The notes below the pieces were generated by a model, which was given only the letters and a program-made list of their open reading frames with translations, was not told the origin of the DNA and searched no databases. Of a DNA stretch of 6,467 nt, positions 1-6,036 are shown piece by piece. The DNA is from Chlamydiota bacterium (GTDB lineage Bacteria; Chlamydiota; Chlamydiia; Chlamydiales; Rhabdochlamydiaceae), in the NCBI GenBank assembly GCA_011065235.1, contig JAAKFB010000103.1, forward strand, positions 1-6,467, written 5' to 3'. A program made the translations under genes and the position numbers. Position 1 is the first letter of the stretch; each line of letters starts with the position of its first letter.

Positions 1-2675
1 TGTGCTCTTTCACCTTTGTGTCCGATTTTATGATTTGAGAGATCAAGCTTCTGAAGTGATTCTTTTTTCTCAAGCGATGCCACCATTGCTTTTGCACCTT
101 CTTCTCCAATTTGGTTATTTGAGAGGTCAAGCTTCTGAAGAGATTTATTTTTCTCAAGCGCTCCGCCCAGCGCTTTTGCTCCTTCGTCCCCAATTTGGTT
201 TCCCTCGAGGATAATTATCTGAAGAAAGTTTATTTTCTCAAGTGTTCTACCCAGCGCTTTTATTCCCTCGTCTCCAAGTTGGGCTTTACAGAGATTAAGC
301 TTCTTAGAAGAGTGATTTTTCTTAAGAAAGGCCGCGAGAGCTTTTTTTACTCTCTCGTCTTCGAATTTATTTGACTGAAGCTTACGTTCTAATAATGATG
401 AGGAATTCAGCTCAAATGCTATTGCAAGTGCTTTTACTTCCTCAACTCTAGAAGAGTGTTCGTAGATCTCTGGGTAACCACTTAATAGCTCTTTTTGTTC
501 TCGTACGATTTGACCCACTCTATTTTCTCCTAAAAGTTTGCAAAAAAGGAAATGAAGAGGAACAGGTTCCGTTCCCCCCAAAATCCTCCAATCTATTAAA
601 ATTTTTAATAAAAGTTCACAAATCTCGACATCCGCATCATCTTGTTTGAGATATTCCGCAATTATGACTAGCTTGGCTTCTTGCTTTATTTTCTGCTTTA
701 TTTCCTGCTCTAACTCTTCTATTTTTCGTTCGGCAATTTGTTGATCACTGGAGAGCTTAAGAAGATGTGTATGGGTCAGAAGATGCATTCTTTGTTCAAC
801 GGAAAGACATTGCATACGAGGGTCAATTTTTTTTACTTTTCCAACACACGACACAGCTGTTTCGACTTTTTCTTCTAATAAGGCTTGAGCAGAGATTTCA
901 TAATATAACTGAACGCATTCTTTGACTTTTCCTTGTTTCCCTAGTAGTTCTGCTAAAGCGAAGGCATTGTCAAATTGATTAAAGGTTTCATATGCTTTGC
1001 GATAAGTTCTTTCCGCTAAATCCAGCTGTCCATTTGCTTGATAACTTGCTCCCAATTTATTCCATAGAGAATTGAGTTCATTATTGAATCGCCAAGGTTC
1101 TTGGGTATTCAATTCCAGATACACGCGTTCCAGCTGTTCATAAAAGGACACTTTCTTTGCATCACTTAAGTTTAGGACTCTTTGACCTGTTCTACCAAGC
1201 GCATACGCTTCGTTCCAATGCTCTCTAGCAGCTAGTAATGATACTCCTGTCGTAAACCACTTGACTTGTTTATCGAGTTTGTTCAGTTCCTCATAACTTT
1301 CAAGAACTTTTAGGCATTGCTCTGGAGATTCTTCAATCTGAAAGACTATTTTATTCAGCTTCAAAGCTAATTTATTCAATTTTAGATCTTCGCATGATCG
1401 AGTTACTCCATCCCAAAATTCACCGATGTAATTTCTATTCGCTTCTTCAATAGTTTTTGGCAAAATTTCACTAATATTTAACAAAATAAGAACAGTGTAA
1501 ATTACTCCCTCCGAATCTGTCAGACCATTTTCAGGAAATAGCTTGCATATACGATCTATTAAATTGTAAAAATCTTTAACGGCAATGATATGATAAAGTT
1601 GTTTGAAATAAGTCTGGTTTTTTTCAATTGAATTATTTTGCAAGTCAGCTAGCTCGAAATAAAGTTCAAACAATTCTGGATTTTGTATTAGAGCTTGTTT
1701 ATAAAGTGTAATCGATTGTTCGGGCTTTTCCTGAGACAAATTTCTCGCTACCTGAATTCTAAGTTTTTGAGCGTTAGATGATTCACCACTAAGCTCATAA
1801 AGTTCAATCAACAACAGATCAATTTCAAAGCTAGCTGTTTTGCCTTTTTGGCAACGCTCTAAAGTTTCTACGGTTTCTACGATTTTTTCATCTTCCAATT
1901 GGTAACAGGCAAGATATAGATAAGCTAGCGTTGCTTTCTCAATTTTTTCCATCCTTTCAAATAAGAAAGGCAGTCCCACGTAATCTCGCCAATTTTTCGA
2001 ATATTGAAAAGCTTTTCTATAACTATCCAATGCCCCCATGTACTCACCTTCTTTTTCATATTCCTCAGCCATTTTTAAGTTGCTTTGAGCAAGTTTTGAA
2101 TTTTCCTTAGTAAAAAGGGAAAAATTGGGAATCGGATCTTGATTTCGCCACTTTTCTACCTTGTCTTCAACAATGCGATTCGGTACAAGCGTTTGGATCG
2201 GTTCACGGTTAAGAGGACATCTCGCATCTTTAACTAGTAATTTTTCTATGGCGCTTTTTTCAAACGTATGCCCATGATCGTCAATCACAGGCTTGTGGAA
2301 GACTCCCAAAGTTATTGGACACAGGAATTCTTCCATTTCTTCCTCATTGAATGCTTTGGATTTAAGCTGTTCTATCGTTTGGCGAATTCTCTTCACACAA
2401 TCTTTGAAGCTAGTTTTTTCTTTTTGACAGTTTGAAAAATACGTTGGAGGGATCAATTGTTTTTCGACTAGAGTAGCTAAAAAAGGTCTCGTATCCCAGG
2501 ATAATTTTTCAATCTTCGCTGTACCCAGATCTTTGGCAGTTATGGTCGTTCTGAAAAGAGTCTTATCATTGAGATCGAAAACCTTTGCAACAAGAACGTC
2601 TTCACTTTTTGCCTTAAAACCAAATGTGTAATCAAAGCTGCGATATTGATGGTATGGAATACTAAGCGTAACCAT
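1..2675 (-). CDS. Predicted U-box E3 ubiquitin ligase with TPR-like and leucine-rich repeats (C-terminus beyond window)
   Basis: I translated this frame codon by codon on the minus strand: it is open from the ATG at 2673-2675 to the window edge (891 codons, no stop), so the gene is 3'-partial. Residues 1-110 are a domain I do not recognise. Residues 115-176 match a U-box: EEFLCPIT at 115-122, P129-V130, GHTFEK at 135-140, CP at 153-154 and VPN at 164-166. U-boxes recruit E2 enzymes without zinc. Residues ~190-630 are helical with TPR-like motifs (clearest at 192-228, 312-345 and 532-600). A charged coiled coil covers ~640-668, and 28-residue leucine-rich repeats begin at 788. Parachlamydia-type bacteria are known to carry expanded F-box, BTB, RING and U-box/LRR families thought to be secreted into the host. 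Host ubiquitination by this protein is inference. No signal peptide is seen, which would suit type III secretion. Start supported by AGGAG six nt upstream. Confidence 0.88.
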   Translation of the reverse strand, partial: MVTLSIPYHQYRSFDYTFGFKAKSEDVLVAKVFDLNDKTLFRTTITAKDLGTAKIEKLSWDTRPFLATLVEKQLIPPTYFSNCQKEKTSFKDCVKRIRQTIEQLKSKAFNEEEMEEFLCPITLGVFHKPVIDDHGHTFEKSAIEKLLVKDARCPLNREPIQTLVPNRIVEDKVEKWRNQDPIPNFSLFTKENSKLAQSNLKMAEEYEKEGEYMGALDSYRKAFQYSKNWRDYVGLPFLFERMEKIEKATLAYLYLACYQLEDEKIVETVETLERCQKGKTASFEIDLLLIELYELSGESSNAQKLRIQVARNLSQEKPEQSITLYKQALIQNPELFELYFELADLQNNSIEKNQTYFKQLYHIIAVKDFYNLIDRICKLFPENGLTDSEGVIYTVLILLNISEILPKTIEEANRNYIGEFWDGVTRSCEDLKLNKLALKLNKIVFQIEESPEQCLKVLESYEELNKLDKQVKWFTTGVSLLAAREHWNEAYALGRTGQRVLNLSDAKKVSFYEQLERVYLELNTQEPWRFNNELNSLWNKLGASYQANGQLDLAERTYRKAYETFNQFDNAFALAELLGKQGKVKECVQLYYEISAQALLEEKVETAVSCVGKVKKIDPRMQCLSVEQRMHLLTHTHLLKLSSDQQIAERKIEELEQEIKQKIKQEAKLVIIAEYLKQDDADVEICELLLKILIDWRILGGTEPVPLHFLFCKLLGENRVGQIVREQKELLSGYPEIYEHSSRVEEVKALAIAFELNSSSLLERKLQSNKFEDERVKKALAAFLKKNHSSKKLNLCKAQLGDEGIKALGRTLEKINFLQIIILEGNQIGDEGAKALGGALEKNKSLQKLDLSNNQIGEEGAKAMVASLEKKESLQKLDLSNHKIGHKGERA
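3..314 (-). repeat. Tandem 84-bp units encoding 28-residue leucine-rich repeats
   Basis: Four consecutive units of exactly 28 codons: 231-314, 147-230, 63-146 and 3-62 (cut by the edge). The consensus is roughly SLQKLDLSNNQIGDEGAKAL then G-x-x-L-E-K-N, the ribonuclease-inhibitor type of LRR with a helix on the convex side. The first unit is the most diverged. The last two are close even at the DNA level: the stretch encoding SLQKLDLSN differs at only a few bases, pointing to recent tandem duplication. More repeats probably follow beyond position 1. In related ligases the LRR part selects the substrate. Confidence 0.85.
2148..2333 (-). other. U-box domain within the E3-like protein
   Basis: Codons 115-176 of the minus-strand gene. 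The pattern F-x-C-P-I-T, then P-V-I, G-H-T-F-E-K-x-A-I, then C-P and V-P-N, followed by a basic/acidic helix ending in K-W, is the usual U-box order and spacing. The C-P-I loop and the second C-P loop are the E2-contacting parts in characterised U-boxes, and both are intact, so the domain looks competent. The cysteines are not arranged for zinc as in a RING. Confidence 0.85.
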
Positions 2676-2681
2676 TTTACT

Positions 2682-2686
2682 CTCCT
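2682..2686 (-). promoter_or_regulatory. Ribosome binding site of the U-box gene
   Basis: AGGAG on the minus strand, six nucleotides before the ATG at 2675. It settles the start codon of the long gene, which has no other start candidate upstream in a plausible context. Confidence 0.75.
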
Positions 2687-2721
2687 ATGTGCTTGTATTT
2701 TTTCAATTTTGAAGAGTCGAA

Positions 2722-2749
2722 ATTAAACTATTTAGTGATATTTACACAA
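2722..2749 (-). promoter_or_regulatory. Possible sigma-70-type promoter for the U-box gene
   Basis: On the minus strand, TTGTGT (2744-2749) is followed after 16 nt by TTTAAT (2722-2727). The -10 matches TATAAT at five of six positions but the -35 is weak (three of six). It would start transcription near 2714, leaving a leader of about 40 nt that contains the ribosome site. The whole 2690-2760 stretch is AT-rich, so chance matches are expected and this is only a candidate. Confidence 0.3.
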
Positions 2750-2753
2750 TGAT

Positions 2754-2819
2754 TAATTCAACTTGTCCCCTAGCTTTTCGAAAAAGCTAGGGATAAAGTG
2801 GCAGTCACGGGTTGAATTA
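2754..2819. repeat. Nested inverted repeat / terminator-like hairpin
   Basis: An inner perfect 11-bp stem, CCCTAGCTTTT (2768-2778) with AAAAGCTAGGG (2782-2792), closes on a 3-nt CGA loop. An outer 9-bp pair, TAATTCAAC (2754-2762) with GTTGAATTA (2811-2819), encloses it. On the plus strand it runs into a T-rich stretch with six Ts at 2823-2828, as in a rho-independent terminator, although no gene ends there on that strand. On the minus strand it lies between the channel gene's end and the U-box promoter and has no U-tract. It could insulate the two minus-strand units or act in both directions. Confidence 0.55.
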
Positions 2820-2846
2820 TTATTTTTTGTCTTTAGGCTGGGCTAT

Positions 2847-2949
2847 GGGCCCGTAAAGAAATAACTTAGGCAATCCTCGAGGGAAAAATCATCGAGAGAT
2901 GAACCGTTTTCCTGCTCGAGGATTGCCTAAGTTATTTCTTTACAGGCCC
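2847..2949. repeat. Long ~103-nt imperfect hairpin overlapping the channel gene's 3' end
   Basis: Left arm 2853-2881 and right arm 2915-2943 are perfect reverse complements over 29 nt. After one mismatch (2852/2944) five more pairs, GGGCC with GGCCC (2847-2851, 2945-2949), extend the base. Inside, GGAAAA (2882-2887) pairs with TTTTCC (2907-2912), and TCATC (2889-2893) pairs with GATGA (2898-2902) around a GAGA loop of GNRA type. That gives about 45 possible pairs. The right arm contains the last codons (about GPVKK) and the stop of the channel gene. No T-tract follows directly on either strand, so it is not a standard terminator. TAT stands immediately outside both ends. Confidence 0.85.
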
Positions 2950-3633
2950 TATGGCGCGACGGGCATAGGCAGCCACCATGCGAGCAACGAGGATCGCAAG
3001 GTAGAATTGGCCGATGATCCCTTCCGAAACGGCTAGCATCTGGCCGATGTCACCGGTTGGGGTGATGTCCCCATAGCCGATGGCTAGCAGAGTGATAAAG
3101 CTGAAATAGACCATTTCCGATTGGTAGTGCCCATGAGGAAAAAGAGCCTGCTGCATTTCTAAACCGCGGAAAGCTCCACCATGGACGAGCTCGATAAGCG
3201 TGTAGCAGATCGCAAACGCAAAGCCGATCATGAAGTAGACACAAATCGTTCCACGCAAAACATCTGCCGTGACTTTTCCGAGCAGGACTCGATTGACAAG
3301 AGAAAATATCGAAAAGACGAGGAAGAGTAGCGACGCGATAAGTCCTGCGATAAATAGCCATTCTGTGAGCTGAAAAAGGCTCCACCAGTTGATGATGAAC
3401 GTTGGAATCCCCAAAATAAGGGCAAATATTTTCACCCATTGTGCATGGTGACAATTGAAGACGGCAGCGAGTAAAACGCCTGTGAAAAAGATATGCCAAA
3501 TCAAAATGTAGTCGAGGCCAATGTTATAAGGCCGAAAAACAAACAGAAGAATCAGAAAAATCAGAAGTTGTTTAAAATCTCCAACGAGAAAACGTTCAAT
3601 CGAATTAGCAAATTTGGAAAGTAGCTTATTCAT
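2932..3633 (-). CDS. Ion_trans_2-type potassium-channel-like membrane protein
   Basis: A 233-residue integral membrane protein that probably lets K+ or a similar cation cross the inner membrane. Hydrophobic segments lie at about 22-36, 42-59, 66-89, 91-117 and 127-148. They are followed by a pore helix and selectivity filter (SFITLLAIGYGDI, 178-190) and a last helix at ~200-223. The GYGD core at 186-189 identifies the channel family. The residue normally T in T-V/I-G-Y-G is Ala184 here, which would alter the innermost ion site. No cytoplasmic RCK/TrkA-N regulatory domain follows; the protein ends soon after the last helix. It is the third gene of a minus-strand operon, 12 nt behind the acetyltransferase. 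AAAGGG lies only one nt before the ATG, closer than usual, so translation may depend on coupling. Its stop codon lies within a long hairpin. Confidence 0.85.
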   Translation of the reverse strand: MNKLLSKFANSIERFLVGDFKQLLIFLILLFVFRPYNIGLDYILIWHIFFTGVLLAAVFNCHHAQWVKIFALILGIPTFIINWWSLFQLTEWLFIAGLIASLLFLVFSIFSLVNRVLLGKVTADVLRGTICVYFMIGFAFAICYTLIELVHGGAFRGLEMQQALFPHGHYQSEMVYFSFITLLAIGYGDITPTGDIGQMLAVSEGIIGQFYLAILVARMVAAYARRAIGPVKK

Positions 3634-3645
3634 TCCCTTTAATTA

Positions 3646-4155
3646 TCAAATGGGCACGGAGAAGTAAAGGACCTTCTGAACAACATTGGGATACTGGCCT
3701 TCATGATCGAATTGCATTCCGATTTTTTCGAGAACGTTCCGAGAAGCGGTGTTTTCTTTGTAGGTCACTGCAAGAATGTGATCAACCTCTAGGTTTTCAG
3801 CACCCCATTCGAAAAGCGCTTTCGCAATTTCAGTTCCATATCCTTTTCCCCAAAATTGCTCATTGAGAATGAATCCCATTTCCACTTCTGGATTGTCGTG
3901 CTGAAATGCAAGGTGAAACAAACCAGCTCTTCCCACAAAGAAGCCTGTCTCTTTTTCAAAAACATTGAAAAATCCAAACCCGAATGTTTCCCAATGTTTA
4001 GTATTGTTTTGAATGGCTTTTAGGGATTCGTCTCGATTCCGTGTCACTCCAGAACCTATGTGGCGCATGACATTGGGATTGGCAAAAAGAGGGGCAACAA
4101 AATCGATTTGCTCCCCTTCTGGTTTTTTTATACTCAAACGAGCAGTCTCGATCAT
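3646..4155 (-). CDS. GNAT-family N-acetyltransferase (RimJ/RimL-like)
   Basis: A 169-residue protein of normal length for a single GNAT domain, which transfers acetyl from acetyl-CoA to an amine. The start METARL-like strand (MIETARLSIKKP) is typical of the RimJ/RimL branch. FFVGRAGL (72-79) is the central strand. EVEMGFILNEQFWGKGYG (90-107) holds the acetyl-CoA pyrophosphate-binding loop Q-x-x-G-x-G-x-G. NTASRNVLEKIGM (135-147) is the late cofactor-binding helix. The substrate cannot be told from sequence; relatives modify ribosomal protein N-termini, antibiotics or small amines. Its ATG overlaps the stop of the DUF502 gene (ATGA) with only an A-rich stretch upstream, so it is probably translated by coupling. 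Soluble, cytoplasmic. Confidence 0.88.
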   Translation of the reverse strand: MIETARLSIKKPEGEQIDFVAPLFANPNVMRHIGSGVTRNRDESLKAIQNNTKHWETFGFGFFNVFEKETGFFVGRAGLFHLAFQHDNPEVEMGFILNEQFWGKGYGTEIAKALFEWGAENLEVDHILAVTYKENTASRNVLEKIGMQFDHEGQYPNVVQKVLYFSVPI

Positions 4156-4733
4156 TTTTTCTTGTTTTTTCCAGATAAGATTCCAGCACTGACAACGAAG
4201 CGCATCCCTTCTTCAACGCTCATGTCGATCGGTTTGATGCTACTTCGAGGGACCGTTGCAGTGAATCCGCCGATTTGATAGCTGAGCGGAACATAAACGG
4301 TCACTTCGCCTTCGCGCCCGATCCCGTCTGGCAAATCAGAAAAATCTTCACGGGTTAAAATGGCTAAAAAACGCATCGAATCGATTTCTACTGTCACCAT
4401 TTTTCCCTTTTTCTCTTTTTCACTTGGTTGGAAATAACTCATCATATCGGCAATGGAGGTGTACACCATTTTGAAAAAGGGAATTTTTGCAAATAGACGA
4501 TCCAACAATACTGTGAATTTTTGGATCAAAAAATTGTTGATGATGATTCCGACAAAAAAGATCAACACAAACGCCACGATCAATCCCATGCCGGGAAAAT
4601 AATATTTCCCTACCGCCCACTCAACGGGAACGCGAAAAATATCCTCTAAAGTAGTTAAGAGCCACGCCACAACGACAATACTGATGGCAACTGGTGCCAG
4701 GGCAATCAAGCCTCTTTTAAAAATTTTTCCCAT
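4152..4733 (-). CDS. DUF502 family membrane protein
   Basis: A 193-residue protein, about the usual length for DUF502, a widespread bacterial family of unknown function. Two membrane helices are evident at ~9-28 and ~49-70. The conserved IPFFKMVYTSIADMM stretch follows at 84-98. The C-terminal soluble part contains the family's beta-rich signature: GEVTVYVPLSYQIGG (142-156), then the PIDMSVEEGMRFVVSAGI segment (168-185). The tail is lysine-rich. It is first in a minus-strand operon with the acetyltransferase and channel genes, so a membrane or envelope role is likely but unproven. No Shine-Dalgarno sequence lies before the ATG at 4733. A TATACT -10-like box 15 nt upstream would give a very short or nearly absent leader. 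Confidence 0.88.
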   Translation of the reverse strand: MGKIFKRGLIALAPVAISIVVVAWLLTTLEDIFRVPVEWAVGKYYFPGMGLIVAFVLIFFVGIIINNFLIQKFTVLLDRLFAKIPFFKMVYTSIADMMSYFQPSEKEKKGKMVTVEIDSMRFLAILTREDFSDLPDGIGREGEVTVYVPLSYQIGGFTATVPRSSIKPIDMSVEEGMRFVVSAGILSGKNKKK

Positions 4734-4788
4734 AAATAAGGAATATGAGTATACATGGGATAAATTTCAATCCTTTCAGGAGGTAAAA
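4734..4788. promoter_or_regulatory. 55-nt divergent promoter region between DUF502 and histone operons
   Basis: The start codons of the two divergent operons are only 55 nt apart, too little for two separate full promoters. On the minus strand TATACT (4748-4753) is a fair -10 for DUF502 and would yield a nearly leaderless message. The box overlaps the palindrome GTATAC (4749-4754), so it reads similarly in both directions, and a shared bidirectional promoter is possible. I see no convincing -35 for either direction. The plus-strand promoter may extend into the DUF502 coding start. Confidence 0.35.
4778..4783 (+). promoter_or_regulatory. Consensus ribosome binding site of the histone gene
   Basis: AGGAGG, a full Shine-Dalgarno match, five nt before the ATG at 4789. 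It decides the start: an in-frame ATG at 4684 would add 35 residues lying inside the divergent DUF502 gene and without histone similarity. Confidence 0.85.
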
Positions 4789-4974
4789 ATGAGTGATACA
4801 CTAGTTGTTGCCAGTAAAGTCAAGGCATATATCAAAAAACAATCCCAAATGAGTACGTCTGCTTCTGCAATGGCAGCGCTGACAAAAATTGTCGAAGAAG
4901 AATGTCATAAAGCAATTGAAAATGCACGTCGAGATGGACGAAAAACGGTCATGGATCGAGATTTTCATAGATGA
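4789..4974 (+). CDS. Bacterial histone-fold protein (61 residues)
   Basis: A single minimal histone fold, close in size and pattern to bacterial histones such as Bdellovibrio Bd0055 and aligning well with archaeal HMfB. Helix 1 is about 4-17, L1 loop ~18-23, the long helix 2 ~24-49, loop 2 ~50-54 and a short helix 3 ~55-60. ARRDGRKTVMDRDF (47-60) mirrors the archaeal A-R-x-x-G-R-K-T-I-x-x-x-D-I segment. Arg51 and Asp58 fit the R-D clamp and Thr53 the loop-2 threonine; the L1 arginine (Arg19 in HMfB) seems replaced by Gln20. The protein is basic, with basic residues on helix 1 and loop 2, so it should dimerise and bind DNA in the nucleoid. There is no tail. Its stop overlaps the start of the MFS gene (ATGA). 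Function in this organism is inferred from fold only. Confidence 0.85.
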   Translation: MSDTLVVASKVKAYIKKQSQMSTSASAMAALTKIVEEECHKAIENARRDGRKTVMDRDFHR

Positions 4975-6014
4975 AGCACCCTAAAAGATGGATCATTTGG
5001 GCGCTCGCGGCAGCCTTTTACTTTTATGAGTATTTTATCCGCGTAGCCCCCAGTGTCATGGTCCCTAATCTGATGAGTACATTTAACGTCAACGCCACAG
5101 CTGTGGGGGCGCTAAGTGCATTTTATTTTTATATCTACGCCCCCATGCAACTCCCTGTCGGGGTGTTGACAGATCGTTTTGGGGCCAGACGTCTTTTGGC
5201 ATTTGCAGCTTTTATTGCTGGATTAGGGGGATTGCTTTTTGCTTTTGCCCCTAATTATTGGTTTGCCGCATCAGGTCGATTTTTAATGGGTATAGGATCT
5301 GCTTTTGGATTCGTCGGGATGGTTTATGTTTGCTCCCATTGGTTTGAAGAAAAAAAACGGGGACTTCTCATCGGCCTGGGAAGTTCGATTGGGACTTTAG
5401 GGGCTGTATTTGGCGAGGGGCCCTTGCGCGCAGCAATAAATCAGTTTGGGTGGAGGACTACCAGTTTTCAACTTGCTATTCTTGGAATACTTTTGGGTAT
5501 TGGGATTTTTCTCGTAGTGCGTAACGATCCCCCCGAGATGGCCAAACATGATAAGAAAATGAAAGGCCCCCCTGAGAATTTGTTAAAAAATCTCTCGACC
5601 GTCTGTAGGAATGGACACTCTTGGCTGATTGCCTTTATCAGCTTTTTTTCGTATGCCACAACACCCGGTTTTGCCGCTCTTTGGGGAATTCCTTTTATTC
5701 ACAGGACCTATGGTGTTTCCACAGAACTTGCGGGATACGCCGTATCCATGATTTTCGTCGGTTGGGCGGTCGGAGGCCCCATCATCGGGCGCTACTCCGA
5801 TAAGATTCGTCAAAAAAAATCTCTTATTGTCCTGAACTCCCTTTTGGGCGCTGTTTTGATGGCGATCGTTGTACATTTTATCCATCTCCCTCTATTCTTG
5901 CTCTTTATCCTCTTTTTCCTCGTCGGTTTTGTCTCCGGTGCGCAACTGCTCACTTATAGCTATGCCATCGATATCAACCCTGAAACCGTTAAAGGAACGG
6001 CAACGACGACGTGA
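4971..6014 (+). CDS. Major facilitator superfamily transporter, C-terminally truncated
   Basis: Encodes 347 residues of an MFS secondary transporter; substrate unknown. About ten membrane helices are visible, at roughly 7-27, 45-65, 75-93, 96-120, 131-152, 163-183, 216-240, 252-272, 283-303 and 306-325. Motif A occurs after helix 2 (GVLTDRFGARR, 64-74) and in its second-half form after helix 8 (GPIIGRYSDKIRQKK, 269-283). Family members are usually ~400-430 residues with twelve helices. Here the frame ends at VKGTATTT, exactly where relatives continue GTATAFTN into helix 11. Helices 11-12, about 70-80 residues, are missing, and no continuation is seen in the bases after the stop. The product is probably non-functional, unless this is an assembly join. 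The start overlaps the histone stop by ATGA, so the two are co-translated. The N-terminus KHPKRWIIW fits the family start. Confidence 0.85.
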   Translation: MKHPKRWIIWALAAAFYFYEYFIRVAPSVMVPNLMSTFNVNATAVGALSAFYFYIYAPMQLPVGVLTDRFGARRLLAFAAFIAGLGGLLFAFAPNYWFAASGRFLMGIGSAFGFVGMVYVCSHWFEEKKRGLLIGLGSSIGTLGAVFGEGPLRAAINQFGWRTTSFQLAILGILLGIGIFLVVRNDPPEMAKHDKKMKGPPENLLKNLSTVCRNGHSWLIAFISFFSYATTPGFAALWGIPFIHRTYGVSTELAGYAVSMIFVGWAVGGPIIGRYSDKIRQKKSLIVLNSLLGAVLMAIVVHFIHLPLFLLFILFFLVGFVSGAQLLTYSYAIDINPETVKGTATTT

Positions 6015-6036
6015 AGTAAGCTCATAGGAGGGCATA
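6003..6036. other. Junction between truncated MFS gene and unrelated downstream gene
   Basis: MFS similarity stops after codon 6003-6005 in a run of ACG triplets (6003-6011), followed by TGA (6012-6014). The next 22 nt lead into a new ribosome site and gene of higher GC content. I see no terminal inverted repeat, transposase fragment or tRNA end here that would name a mechanism. The exact breakpoint could lie anywhere in about 6003-6010. Confidence 0.5.
6026..6031 (+). promoter_or_regulatory. Ribosome binding site of the repeat-protein gene
   Basis: AGGAGG, five nt before the ATG at 6037. It supports a genuine start here rather than a fragment of a longer gene fused to the MFS frame. Confidence 0.75.

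Noticed and set aside
2..214. Plus-strand open frame of 70 codons with Leu/Phe-rich repeats
   Set aside because: It is the reverse strand of the LRR-coding repeats of the U-box gene; its repetitiveness comes from those repeats, and it has no ribosome site.
3..314. Regular direct repeats considered as a CRISPR array
   Set aside because: The units are 84 bp with no unique spacers and encode in-frame leucine-rich repeats.
2754..2949. tRNA, riboswitch or other structured RNA gene in the intergenic region
   Set aside because: The inverted repeats are simple hairpins; I see no cloverleaf, T-loop sequence or recognisable riboswitch core.
3050..3499. 149-codon minus-strand frame inside the channel gene
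   Set aside because: Out-of-frame shadow of a well-supported membrane protein; Cys/Arg/Ser-rich composition without any domain.
4684..4788. Upstream in-frame ATG that would extend the histone to 96 residues
   Set aside because: The added part overlaps the divergent DUF502 gene, has no ribosome site and no histone similarity. The ATG at 4789 has a perfect AGGAGG site.
6003..6036. Insertion sequence end or attachment site at the MFS breakpoint
   Set aside because: No terminal inverted repeat, target duplication, tRNA fragment or transposase remnant is visible on the side within the window.
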